A stretch of DNA of 35,776 nt from DATAWZ01 sp036266975 (GTDB lineage Bacteria > Actinomycetota > Thermoleophilia > Solirubrobacterales > Solirubrobacteraceae). Both the position numbers and the translations under genes were made by a program. Of this stretch, positions 21,422 to 29,719 are shown one piece after another. The stretch's first letter is position 1, and each line of letters starts with the position of its first letter. Under the pieces are notes generated by a model. The model searched no databases. It saw nothing but the letters and a program-made list of their open reading frames with translations, and was not told the DNA's origin. The stretch lies in assembly GCA_036266975.1 (NCBI GenBank), contig DATAWZ010000021.1, forward strand, positions 1 to 35,776. Direction: 5' to 3'.

Positions 21422-22234
21422 GTGCCGCTCGCCCGGGCCAACGAGATCGAGCTCTTCTACGAACGTCACGGCGACGCCGACGGCGAGCCGCTGCTGCTCG
21501 TCGTGGGCATGAGCGGAACCCACCGCATGTGGGGCGATCCGTTCCTGCAGGGGCTGACCGGCGACGGGGGCCTGGAGGTGATCGCCTACGACCATCGCGG
21601 CGTGGGGCAGAGCACTCGGGCGCGGGGCGAGATCAGCACGGCCGACATGGCCGGCGACGCCGCGGCGCTGCTCGACGCGCTCTCGCTGGACTCGGTCCAC
21701 GTGTTCGGGATCTCGCTGGGCGGCATGGTCGCCCAGCAGCTCGCCCTGCGGCACCCCGACCGCGTGCGCAGCCTCACGCTGGGCTGCACCTACTGCGGCG
21801 GTCCGGGCGCCCGGCTCGCCGACGAGGAGGTCGTCGAGCGCCTGAACACCGGGCTGCAGTCCGGCGACCGCGAGCTGGCGATCCGCACGACGTGGGAGGC
21901 GAACGTCTCCGCCCAGACGGCGAGCGACCTGGAGGCGTTCGCCCGCTTCCGCGAGCGCGTGCTCGAGGTGCCGGTGCCCTTCCCGGTCATCCTCGCCCAG
22001 ATCCGGGCGATCAACGCCCACGACACCAGCGGCGAGCTCGTGCGCCTGCGGGCGCCGACGCTGATCGTGCACGGCAGCGCCGACGAGATGCTCCCGTTCG
22101 AGAACGCCGAGATCATCGCCGGCTACCTGCCGCACGCGCGCCTGGAGGTGCTCGACGGCGTCGGGCACATGTTCTGGTGGGAGCGCCCCGAGCGGGCCGC
22201 CGAGCTCGTGCGCGCGCACGTGCTCGCGCGCTGA
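21422..22234 (+). CDS. Alpha/beta hydrolase
   Basis: This 270-residue protein starts at GTG 21422, 7 nt after TAACGT; GTG 21413 lies inside that box and is rejected. It is an alpha/beta hydrolase: nucleophile elbow GISLGG (Ser98), oxyanion region LVVGMSGTHRMW, catalytic Asp in HGSADEMLP and His in GVGHMFWWE. This complete triad and the VGMSGTHRMWGDPFL opening are typical of 3-oxoadipate enol-lactonase/aclacinomycin-esterase-like enzymes. The substrate is unknown. It is divergent from dinB. Confidence 0.88.
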   Translation: MPLARANEIELFYERHGDADGEPLLLVVGMSGTHRMWGDPFLQGLTGDGGLEVIAYDHRGVGQSTRARGEISTADMAGDAAALLDALSLDSVHVFGISLGGMVAQQLALRHPDRVRSLTLGCTYCGGPGARLADEEVVERLNTGLQSGDRELAIRTTWEANVSAQTASDLEAFARFRERVLEVPVPFPVILAQIRAINAHDTSGELVRLRAPTLIVHGSADEMLPFENAEIIAGYLPHARLEVLDGVGHMFWWERPERAAELVRAHVLAR

Positions 22235-22245
22235 GCGCCAGCGGG

Positions 22246-23679
22246 CTACCCCACGATGACCGTCAGGCGGTGGCGGGTGACCGCGCCGCCGCGCAGTCTC
22301 GTGCCGACCGTCAGGGCGATCGCGAGGCGGCGGTGGCGGGCCAGGAGGGCCCGCCCGCGGGGATTCAGCGTGAACGTGAGCGCCACCGTGCGGCCCGCGC
22401 GCGCGGTGATCGACGCGTGGCCCACTCCCACCCGCGGCGTCCCCTTCGCGCGACCCGTCCGCCGGTTGCTGCGGCCCGTGACCGTCGCCACGCACGCCGG
22501 ACCCCCGGCGGGGCAGCGCAGCGCCCGGCCGGTGCCCACGACCGTGCGGCCGCGGACGCGGCGCGCGCCGACGGAGCCCTCGACGACGAGCGTGGGCCCG
22601 GCGCTCGCGCCGGGCGTGGTGCCCGGCGCGCCCGAGCCGAGCTCGGGCCCGGCGCCGGTGGTCGCGGCGGCGCAGTCGGCGCTCGCGTGGTAGGCGCCGG
22701 TGCTGAAGCACCACGAGTAGCCGTTGATCGGGTAGCTCGCGGGTGCGTTGGGCGCCACGGTCGTGACCGTCCCCTGGACCACCACCCGGTAGGTCGTGTC
22801 GGGCGCGAGCGGATGGGTGGGGAACAGGCCGAATCCTCCGTTGAAGTAGGGGCCCTCGGCGGTGCCGCCCGGGTTGGCGCAGCCGCTGGCGCCGCACTGG
22901 CTCACGACCACCGGCAGCGCCGCGCCGCCGACGTCGGGCTTCAGCGTGGCCGTGACGGCGCCCGCGAACGCGAAGTCTCCGAAGCCGCCGTCCGACCAGG
23001 GGCCATTGATCGCCACCGAGATCAGCCATCCGAGCGTCGCGCCGCCCGGGACGCCGGTCTCCTGCGTGGGATCGGGTGCCTCCTGGCCAGGGAACCTGAG
23101 CGGCACCTGCGAGGCGCCGTTGGGCGGCGAGGGGTAGAGCGTCAGGCTCGGGGTCACTGCGCTCGCGCCGCTGTTGAAGGCCGAGACGGCGTCGCCGGGC
23201 TCGCTCTGCGCCCACAGGCACTCAAGGCTGTCGTAGAAGGGCGAGGCGAACGTCGTCGTCGCGGCGAAGCCGATTTGCGCCAGGCGCGGATCCAGCAGCG
23301 CCGCGCGGTGGAACACCGCTCCGTCCCACACCGTTCGCGGCAGCTCCCGGCTCGCCGGGCCGGGTCCTCCGGAGCTGCCCTGCGTGCCGAGGACCGAGTC
23401 GGTCGCCGCCTGCGCCCCGGCGGCGGCGTAGCCGGGCGCGGACGGGCTCTCCACGTGCGTGAGCGTCACGCCGTTGTCGATCTCGTACCGATCGTGGTCC
23501 TGGCAGCCGGCGTCCCACGCGGCGACCGGGGTGCTCGATACCGGGTTCTCGCCGACCTGCGCGCGCCACTGGTTCAGGTTCGCGATCGCCTGGGCCGGCG
23601 TGAGGTCGGCGGCGTGGGCGCTCGCGCAGGCCAAGAGCGCCACGAGCAGGACCGCGAGGCTCGCCCCGGCGCGGGACAT
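22246..23679 (-). CDS. Secreted CAP/SCP-domain protein
   Basis: This 477-residue protein starts at ATG 23679 with a signal peptide ending AHA (about 22). Residues 28-150 look like a CAP (SCP/PR-1) domain: AIANLNQWRAQVGENPV, CQDHDRYEIDN, LTHVESPSAPGY and a late FHRAALLDPRLAQIGFA, with His positions of the family. The middle (about 190-340) is beta-rich with a CGASGC pair and Trp-rich turns. The last roughly 110 residues are Arg-rich beta repeats (GSVGARRVRGRTVVG ... TFTLNPRGRALLARHRRLAIALTV) common in Thermoleophilia exoproteins. Function is unknown. It begins 6 nt after the thioredoxin-TPR gene, so the two form an operon. Confidence 0.75.
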   Translation of the reverse strand: MSRAGASLAVLLVALLACASAHAADLTPAQAIANLNQWRAQVGENPVSSTPVAAWDAGCQDHDRYEIDNGVTLTHVESPSAPGYAAAGAQAATDSVLGTQGSSGGPGPASRELPRTVWDGAVFHRAALLDPRLAQIGFAATTTFASPFYDSLECLWAQSEPGDAVSAFNSGASAVTPSLTLYPSPPNGASQVPLRFPGQEAPDPTQETGVPGGATLGWLISVAINGPWSDGGFGDFAFAGAVTATLKPDVGGAALPVVVSQCGASGCANPGGTAEGPYFNGGFGLFPTHPLAPDTTYRVVVQGTVTTVAPNAPASYPINGYSWCFSTGAYHASADCAAATTGAGPELGSGAPGTTPGASAGPTLVVEGSVGARRVRGRTVVGTGRALRCPAGGPACVATVTGRSNRRTGRAKGTPRVGVGHASITARAGRTVALTFTLNPRGRALLARHRRLAIALTVGTRLRGGAVTRHRLTVIVG

Positions 23680-23685
23680 CCGGTC

Positions 23686-24435
23686 TCAGTAGAGGGCGGC
23701 GGCCAACCGCCGGCGCGCTTCGCGCGCGAGCGGATGCGCCGGTCCGAAGGCCTCGAGCTCGCCGACGATCACCTGGCGCACCGCGTCGCGCCGGCCGTCG
23801 GCGTCGGGCAGCGCGCCCAGCAGCTGATCGATCCCGCGCGGCACCTCGTGGGCGGCGATCGCGGCGAGTCCCTCCGCGATCGGGGCGGGCAGGTCGGGCT
23901 CGGCCTGCAGCTGCAGACGGGCGAGCAGGCCCTCGGCGCGGAAGCTCCCGCGCACGTGCTCGAGCAGCTCGATCGCCGCGTCGGACTCGCCGCGCTCGAT
24001 CAGCACCTCGGCGAGCGCGAGCGACGCGTCGGCGCGGCCGGGGTCGAGCTCGAGCGCGCGGCGCAGCGAGGCCTCGTCACCGGCGGCGACCAGGCCGTCG
24101 GCCTCGGAGGGCACGAGCCGGTCGACGAAGCGGGCCACCGCCGCCGGCGGCTGGGCGCCGACGAACTCGTCGACCACCTCGCCGTCGCGAAAGGCCTTGA
24201 CCGCCGGGATGCTCTGGATCGCGTAGCGGCTGGAGAGCCCTGGGTTGGCGTCGGTGTCGACCTTGGCCAGCACCATGCCGCCCCCCCGACGGGCGGCCTC
24301 GGCCTCGAGGATCGGCCCGAGGGAGCGGCACGGCCCGCACCACTCGGCCCAGAAGTCCACGACGACGGGCACGGTGCGCGAGCGCTCGACGACCTCGGCG
24401 GCGAAGGTCGCCTCGGTGACGTCCACAACGGTCAT
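23686..24435 (-). CDS. Thioredoxin-TPR co-chaperone (CnoX/YbbN-like)
   Basis: This 249-residue protein is read from ATG 24435, 7 nt after a TATGCT box on the minus strand. Residues 1-110 form a thioredoxin fold with an intact WCGPC (Cys33, Cys36) and IPAVKAFRDGEVV with its cis-Pro. Residues 111-249 are TPR-like helices (ASLRRALELDPGRADASLALAEVLIERGESDAAIELL), the CnoX/YbbN layout. CnoX proteins hold unfolded substrates and pass them to chaperones under oxidative stress. The redox-active CxxC distinguishes it from E. coli CnoX. A ccdA gene lies 3 kb away, but no direct link is shown. Confidence 0.88.
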   Translation of the reverse strand: MTVVDVTEATFAAEVVERSRTVPVVVDFWAEWCGPCRSLGPILEAEAARRGGGMVLAKVDTDANPGLSSRYAIQSIPAVKAFRDGEVVDEFVGAQPPAAVARFVDRLVPSEADGLVAAGDEASLRRALELDPGRADASLALAEVLIERGESDAAIELLEHVRGSFRAEGLLARLQLQAEPDLPAPIAEGLAAIAAHEVPRGIDQLLGALPDADGRRDAVRQVIVGELEAFGPAHPLAREARRRLAAALY

Positions 24436-24442
24436 GGGTGAG

Positions 24443-24448
24443 AGCATA
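24443..24448 (-). promoter_or_regulatory. -10 box (TATGCT) for a leaderless CnoX-like transcript
   Basis: On the minus strand TATGCT is followed by exactly 7 nt and then ATG 24435. The whole divergent spacer to the plus-strand ATG 24454 is 18 nt and has no SD for either gene. Confidence 0.55.
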
Positions 24449-24453
24449 GGACG

Positions 24454-25254
24454 ATGGAGGTCGCCTTCGAGGAGCGCGGCGACGGCCCGCCGATCGTGCT
24501 GCTGCACGGGCTGACCGCCACCCGCCGCTACGTGGTCATGGGCTCGAGCGCGCTGCCCCGCGCCGGCTACCGGGTGATCTCCTACGACGCGCGCGGCCAC
24601 GGCGCCTCGCCGCCGGCTCGCGACCCGGCCGCCTACCGCTACGAGGACCTCGTGGAGGATCTCGCCGAGCTGCTCGACCGGCTCGAGATCCCTCGCGCCG
24701 TCCTGGCCGGGTCCTCGATGGGCGCCCACACCGCGCTCGGACTCGCCCTGGGGGCGCCGGAGCGCGTCTGCGGCCTGGTGCTCATCACCCCGGCGTTCGA
24801 CCCCGAGATCGACGACTCGGCGCGCCTGGCGCGCTGGGACGCGCTCGCGGAGGGGCTGCGCCGTGGGGGGGTGGAGGGCTTCATGGCCGCCTATCCGCTG
24901 GACTCGCTGCAGGAGCCCTGGCGCGCGAGCGTCGAGCGCGCGATCCGCCAGCGGATGGGCGAGCACGAGCATCCGCTCGCGGTGGCCGACGCGCTGCAGG
25001 CGGTGCCGCGCGCGGCGCCCTTCGAGCGCTGGGCGCAGCTCGGCGCGATCGAGGTGCCCTGCACGGTCGTGGCCGACCGTGATGAGGCCGACCCCGAGCA
25101 CCCGCTCGCGGTCGGCGAGCGCTACGCGCAGACGATCCCCGGCGCGCGGCTCGTGGTCGAGGACGCCGGTCCGCCGCCGCGCTCGCCGATCGCCTGGCAG
25201 GGCGGTCAGCTCTCCCGGGTGATCGCCGAGCTCGCGGAGCAGTCGGCGCCATGA
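24454..25254 (+). CDS. Alpha/beta hydrolase with atypical C-terminus
   Basis: This 266-residue protein begins ATG 24454. The alpha/beta hydrolase core is present: IVLLHGLTATRRYV (oxyanion), SYDARGHGASPP and nucleophile elbow GSSMGA (Ser88). In the region that should carry the catalytic His, the sequence reads VVEDAGPPPRSPIAWQGGQLSRVIAEL, with no His. His in DPEHPL, some 40 residues earlier, is not at the usual place. The enzyme may be inactive, use another base, or be a non-hydrolytic member. Codon use is normal and the frame is intact. The gap to the convergent exporter gene (25255-25475) holds no gene I can see. Confidence 0.8.
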   Translation: MEVAFEERGDGPPIVLLHGLTATRRYVVMGSSALPRAGYRVISYDARGHGASPPARDPAAYRYEDLVEDLAELLDRLEIPRAVLAGSSMGAHTALGLALGAPERVCGLVLITPAFDPEIDDSARLARWDALAEGLRRGGVEGFMAAYPLDSLQEPWRASVERAIRQRMGEHEHPLAVADALQAVPRAAPFERWAQLGAIEVPCTVVADRDEADPEHPLAVGERYAQTIPGARLVVEDAGPPPRSPIAWQGGQLSRVIAELAEQSAP

Positions 25255-25475
25255 CGGGTCCCGGCGTGGCGCCGCGCCCCGCTCGGGAGCCCCGGCGCCC
25301 CGCGCGCGAGTCGTGGGCGGACCGCAGGGGAGCGGCGGATCTCAGGCACGGGCGCGGAAACGATCCGGCGGGTGCGTCGACGACCGTGCGGCGGATGGGT
25401 GCTGGCCGTCGAGGACTTCGCCACGCGGGCGCACGCTGCGCGCCGGCACCTCGTTGCGCGCGCGCCCGAGCGCCG

Positions 25476-27329
25476 TCAGCGGGCGAGCGTCTCGGCCCGC
25501 GGGTCGATGATCCCGCGCGCCAGCTCGGCGTAGCGTCCGCCGCGCTCGAGCAGCTCATCGTGCGTGCCGCGCTCGACGATGCGGCCGTGGTCGAGCACGA
25601 GGATCTGCTCTGCGTCACGCACGGTCGACAGGCGGTGGGCGATGGCGATCGTCGTGCGCCCGCGCGCGAGCTCGTCGAGCGCCTCTTGCAGCGCGCGCTC
25701 GGTCTCGTTGTCCAGGGCGCTCGTCGCCTCGTCGAGCACGAGCACCGGCGGGTTGCGCAGGATCGTGCGGGCGATGGCGATCCGCTGCTTCTCCCCGCCG
25801 GAGAAGCGGTAGCCGCGCTCGCCCACCACCGTGTCGTAGTGCTCGGGCAGCGAGGCGATCAGGTCGTGGATCTGCGCGGCGCGGGCGGCCTGCTCGATCT
25901 CCTGGTCGCTGGCGTCCGGGCGCGCGAAGCGCAGGTTCTCGCGGATCGATGCGTGGAACAGATAGGTCTCCTGGGAGACTAGCCCCACCGTCGCGGACAG
26001 CGACGCGAACGTGACCTCGCGGATGTCGACGCCGTCGATGCGCACCGCGCCGCGCTCGGGCTCGTACAGCCGCGCGACCAGGTAGGCCATCGTCGTCTTG
26101 CCCGAGCCGGTCTCGCCGACGATCGCCGTCGTCGTGCCCGGGGCGACGACCGCGCTGAGGTCATCGAGCGTCCAGTCGCCCTCGGCGGCGTAGCGGAAGG
26201 ACACCTGGTCGAAGGCGACCTCGCCCCGGACGTGCTGCAGCGTGCGCGCGTCCGGGCGCTCGGCGATGTCGACCGGCAGGTCCAGGTACTCGAAGATCCG
26301 CGCGAACATCGCCAGCGAGGTCTGCAGATCGAGCTGCACCGAGAGCAGCGACTGGATCGGGAACAGCACGCGGTTCTGCAGCGTGGTGAAGGCGATCACC
26401 GTGCCCAGGCTGATGACCGCGTCGTGGTGGATCACCGACCAGCCCGCAAACCCGTAGATCAGCGCCGGCATGACCGCGAAGGCGAGCTGCACGCTGGCCA
26501 TGCGCCAACGGCCGGCCATCCGGCTGTGGACTTCCAGGTCGGCGACCTCGGAGGACTCCCGCCGAAAGCGCTCGGCGAGCTCGGGGCCGCGGCCCATCGT
26601 CTTACCGAGCAGGATGCCCGACACCGACAGCGACTCCTCGACCAGCGTGGACATGTCGGCCAGGCGCGACTGGCGCACCGAGGCGATCCGCTTGCGCTCC
26701 TGGCCGACCTTGCGCGTCACCGCGACGAAGATCGGGGTGAGCCCGAGCGAGAACACGGCGAGCTGCCAGCTCAGCAGCACCATCGCCACGACCACGGCGA
26801 TGACCGTGGTGATGTTGGACATGATCGACGTCGCCGTCGAGGTGATCACGTCGTCCAGGCCGCCGATGTCGTAGGCGATTCGCGACTGCACCTCCCCGGT
26901 ACGCGTGCGCGTGAAGAAGGCCAGCGACATCCGCTGCAGGTGGCCGAAGACCGCCGAGCGCAGGTCGTGCATGACCTGCTGGCCGATGACGTTGCTCAGC
27001 CAGGTCTGGCCCACGCCGAGCACGCTGGTGGCCAGCGAGATCCCGATCATCCCGCCGACGAGCTCGAACAGCAGCGTCTCGTCGCGGTGCGGGAACGCGT
27101 CGTCGAAGATCCGCCGCAGCAGGAAGGGCGAGACGACGCCGAGCCCGCTGGAGATGACGATCAGCCCGAGCAGGATGCCCAGCCGGCCGCGGTAGCCGGA
27201 GAACAGCCGCGCGACCCGCCGCAGCGGCACCTTTTGATCAGGGGGAAGAGGAGGGGGGCTGCGCCGTCCCGAGCGGCCCGCGCCACCTCGGCCGCCGGAT
27301 TCCCAGCGGGCCACCCGCGGCGAGCTCAT
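25476..27329 (-). CDS. ABC-type exporter, fused permease and ATPase (multidrug/lipid type)
   Basis: This 617-residue half-transporter starts at ATG 27329. A Pro/Arg-rich cytosolic N-terminus is followed by six TM segments (about 42-330). The ATPase domain has Walker A GETGSGKTT, Q-loop VSQETYLF, signature FSGGEKQRIAIAR, Walker B VLVLDEATSALD and H-loop IAHRLSTV. A coupling-helix region GEVQSRIAYDIGGLDDVIT is typical of MsbA/LmrA/BmrA-like exporters. It presumably works as a homodimer, because no partner gene is adjacent. The substrate (drug, lipid or peptide) is unknown. It is transcribed divergently from ccdA. Confidence 0.92.
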   Translation of the reverse strand: MSSPRVARWESGGRGGAGRSGRRSPPPLPPDQKVPLRRVARLFSGYRGRLGILLGLIVISSGLGVVSPFLLRRIFDDAFPHRDETLLFELVGGMIGISLATSVLGVGQTWLSNVIGQQVMHDLRSAVFGHLQRMSLAFFTRTRTGEVQSRIAYDIGGLDDVITSTATSIMSNITTVIAVVVAMVLLSWQLAVFSLGLTPIFVAVTRKVGQERKRIASVRQSRLADMSTLVEESLSVSGILLGKTMGRGPELAERFRRESSEVADLEVHSRMAGRWRMASVQLAFAVMPALIYGFAGWSVIHHDAVISLGTVIAFTTLQNRVLFPIQSLLSVQLDLQTSLAMFARIFEYLDLPVDIAERPDARTLQHVRGEVAFDQVSFRYAAEGDWTLDDLSAVVAPGTTTAIVGETGSGKTTMAYLVARLYEPERGAVRIDGVDIREVTFASLSATVGLVSQETYLFHASIRENLRFARPDASDQEIEQAARAAQIHDLIASLPEHYDTVVGERGYRFSGGEKQRIAIARTILRNPPVLVLDEATSALDNETERALQEALDELARGRTTIAIAHRLSTVRDAEQILVLDHGRIVERGTHDELLERGGRYAELARGIIDPRAETLAR

Positions 27330-27456
27330 CCGCGCGGTCGCGCGGGCGACGTCTGAAGGGATGGCAGCGCACGGTGCGAGATTGCCTCAATATAGGCGCT
27401 CGCCGAAGCCGCGCCGCCGCCGCGCGGGGGCCCCTCCACTACCCTCTGGGCTGGCC

Positions 27457-28230
27457 ATGTCGATCCTCGCCGTCGCCACCGCGCACCTCGCGGTCAGCTC
27501 GGACACTGCGACCGGCGCCGGGGTCTTCGCGGCCATCGCCGCGGGCTTCGTCTCGTTCCTCTCGCCGTGCGTGCTGCCGCTCGTGCCGGGCTATCTCTCC
27601 ACCGTCGCGGGCGTCACCCCGGCGGAGATGCCGGGGGCTTCCACGCGGCGCGTGCTCGTGCCCAGCGCGCTGTTCGTGGCGAGCTTCTCGCTGATCTTCA
27701 TCCTGCTCGGGCTCACCGCCACGCAGCTGGGCTCGAGCCTGGTCAGCCATCAGGCGACCTACCGGACGATCGGCGCCTGGTTCATCATCGGGCTCGGGGT
27801 CCTGTTCGTGCTGAGCCCGTTCGTGGGGATCCTCAGCCGCGAGTGGCGCGTCGGCGGGTTCTCATCGCTGATGAAGGCCGCCGGCCGCGGCGGGCCCGTG
27901 GTCGTCGGCATGGCCTTCGCGTTCGCGTGGACGCCGTGCGTCGGGCCGACGCTCGGGGCGATCCTCACCCAGGCCTCGGTGTCCTCCTCGGCCGCCCACG
28001 GGGCGCTGCTGCTCGCCTTCTACTCGGCCGGGCTGGGGATTCCGTTCCTGCTCGTCGCCGTCGCCTTCGACCGCGCCACCCACGCGCTGGCCGTGGTCAA
28101 GCGCCACTACCCGGTGGTGATCGTCGCTGGGGGGGCGCTGCTGGTGACGATCGGCATCCTCATCCTCGAGGGCACCCTGACGAGCCTGAACATCTTCCTG
28201 CAGCGGCACGGTCTGTACATCTCGGTCTGA
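27457..28230 (+). CDS. ccdA: CcdA/DsbD-like thiol-disulfide transmembrane protein
   Basis: This 257-residue membrane protein starts at ATG 27457 (MSILAVATAHLAV); an upstream TACCCT lies 11 nt away. Six hydrophobic segments are visible. The two conserved membrane cysteines are in FLSPCVLPLVPGYLS (Cys38) and WTPCVGPTLGAIL (Cys161), the CcdA signature. CcdA carries reductant from cytosolic thioredoxin across the membrane to apo-cytochrome or other extracytoplasmic thiols. No ccsA/resB cytochrome maturation genes are next to it, so its client is open. The following CDF gene overlaps by one base (TGATG). Confidence 0.92.
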   Translation: MSILAVATAHLAVSSDTATGAGVFAAIAAGFVSFLSPCVLPLVPGYLSTVAGVTPAEMPGASTRRVLVPSALFVASFSLIFILLGLTATQLGSSLVSHQATYRTIGAWFIIGLGVLFVLSPFVGILSREWRVGGFSSLMKAAGRGGPVVVGMAFAFAWTPCVGPTLGAILTQASVSSSAAHGALLLAFYSAGLGIPFLLVAVAFDRATHALAVVKRHYPVVIVAGGALLVTIGILILEGTLTSLNIFLQRHGLYISV

Positions 28231-29609
28231 TGGGCGCCTTCCGCCTCGCTCCCGCACAGCGCGCGGCGCTCGTGTCGGTCGTCAGCGCGGGCGCGCTCGT
28301 CGCGTTGAAGCTGACCGTCGGGCTGCTGGCCCACAGCCTGGGCCTGCTCGCCGAGGCGGCGCACTCGGCGACCGACCTCGTCGCCGCCGTGCTCACCTTC
28401 TTCGCCGTGGGCGTCGCGAGCCGGCCGCCCGACGCCGAGCACCCCTTCGGACACGGCAAGGCCGAGCATCTCTCCGCGCTCGCCGAGGGCGCCTTCCTCG
28501 TCCTCGCGAGCCTGGCCATCGCCGGCGAGGCGATTCACCGGCTCGCCGCGGGGGGCACGCAGGCACAGGCGCGCTGGTACACGTTCGCCACGCTCGGCGT
28601 GGTGCTCCTGATCGACGCCACGCGGGCGCTCGGCGCACGCCGAGCCGCCCGCCGGCACCGATCGGCGGCGCTGGCCGCCGGCGCGCTGCATTTCGCCTCC
28701 GACTTCCTGGGCAGCGCCGCGGTGCTCGTCGGGCTGGTGCTCGTGCGCGCCGGAACCCCGTCGGCGGACTCGATCGCCGCGCTGGTCGTCGGCGTGCTCG
28801 TGCTGATCGCCGCCGGCCGCCTGATGCGCACCAACATCGGAGTGCTGATGGACACCGCGGAGGGCGGCGCCGCGATCGCCGCGCGCGCGGCGATCGCCGG
28901 GATCGAGCCGGCCGTCCACGTGCGCCGGCTGCGGATGCGCTCGGCGGGCGGGCGCCACTTCGCCGACGTCGTCGTCGCCGTCGATGCCGACGCGGGGCTC
29001 AGCCATGGCCACGCGGTCGCCGACGCGGTCGAGGGCGCGATCGCCACGGCGCTGCCCGGCAGCGACGTGGTCGTGCACGTCGAGCCGCTCGAGGGCGGAA
29101 CCGCGCCGCTGCGCCAGCGCGCCACCGCGGTGGCGATGGGGGTCCCCGAGGTGCGCGAGGTCCACAACGTCGCCGTGCTCGAGGTCGCCGGCGCGACCGA
29201 GCTCGCCCTGCACCTGAAGCTGCCGGCTGAGCTGAGCCTCTCGTCGGCGCACGAGATCGCCACGCACGTGGAGTCGGCGATCCTCGACGCCGAGCCCGGG
29301 GTGCGGCGCGTGGTCACGCACATCGAGCCGCTCGGGGAGGACGGCGCGGGGCGCCGCGTGAGCCCCGAGCGTAGTCGCGACGAGCGCGAGCTCGTGCGCC
29401 GGGTCACGCGCGAATGCACCGGCGCCGATCCGCGGGAGGTGCGCTTCCGCGAGACCGACCAGGGGCTGGTCGCGTTCGTGACGCTCGCGCTGGGACCGGC
29501 GACCGGCCTGGTCGAGGCCCACTCGCAGGCGAGCGAGATCGAGCAGCGCGTGCGCGCCGAGCGCCCGGACATCGTCGACGTGGTCATCCACACCGAGCCC
29601 GCGGAGTAG
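28230..29609 (+). CDS. Cation diffusion facilitator with three tandem C-terminal domains
   Basis: This 459-residue protein starts at ATG 28230, coupled to ccdA. The N-terminal half has six TM helices with CDF metal-site signatures AEAAHSATDL (TM2) and ALHFASDFLGS (TM5). Normal CDF proteins are near 300 residues with one cytosolic ferredoxin-like domain. Here three related units follow: about 225-300 (VHVRRLRMRSAGGRHFADVVVAVD ... VVVHVEPL), about 310-380 (VREVHNVAVLEVAGATELALHLKL ... VVTHIEPL) and about 395-459 (ADPREVRFRETDQGLVAFVTLAL ... VVIHTEP). It exports divalent cations such as Zn, Fe or Mn in exchange for protons; the metal cannot be predicted. Confidence 0.88.
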   Translation: MGAFRLAPAQRAALVSVVSAGALVALKLTVGLLAHSLGLLAEAAHSATDLVAAVLTFFAVGVASRPPDAEHPFGHGKAEHLSALAEGAFLVLASLAIAGEAIHRLAAGGTQAQARWYTFATLGVVLLIDATRALGARRAARRHRSAALAAGALHFASDFLGSAAVLVGLVLVRAGTPSADSIAALVVGVLVLIAAGRLMRTNIGVLMDTAEGGAAIAARAAIAGIEPAVHVRRLRMRSAGGRHFADVVVAVDADAGLSHGHAVADAVEGAIATALPGSDVVVHVEPLEGGTAPLRQRATAVAMGVPEVREVHNVAVLEVAGATELALHLKLPAELSLSSAHEIATHVESAILDAEPGVRRVVTHIEPLGEDGAGRRVSPERSRDERELVRRVTRECTGADPREVRFRETDQGLVAFVTLALGPATGLVEAHSQASEIEQRVRAERPDIVDVVIHTEPAE

Positions 29610-29654
29610 GGGTCCAGGGGGCGCGGGGCCCGTGGCGTCGCCGCTCAAAGGCGC

Positions 29655-29690
29655 CGGGCCGGCTCCCGCCCGATGGCGGGAGCCGGCCCG
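29655..29690. terminator. Perfect 16-bp stem terminator between convergent genes
   Basis: CGGGCCGGCTCCCGCC (29655-29670), loop CGAT, GGCGGGAGCCGGCCCG (29675-29690). This is the strongest hairpin inside the window. It sits between the CDF stop and the stop of the secreted protein at 29720 and would serve both strands. Confidence 0.8.
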
Positions 29691-29719
29691 TGTCGGCGCT
29701 CAGGTGCCGCTCAGCGCGT

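Noticed and set aside
20246..23221. 991-residue minus-strand frame across dinB, the hydrolase and the CAP gene
   Set aside because: Covers three recognisable genes in other frames and has Arg/Pro/Gly-rich composition without domains.
21529..24441. 970-residue plus-strand frame
   Set aside because: Overlaps genes with clear motifs on both strands; product is compositionally biased with no fold signatures.
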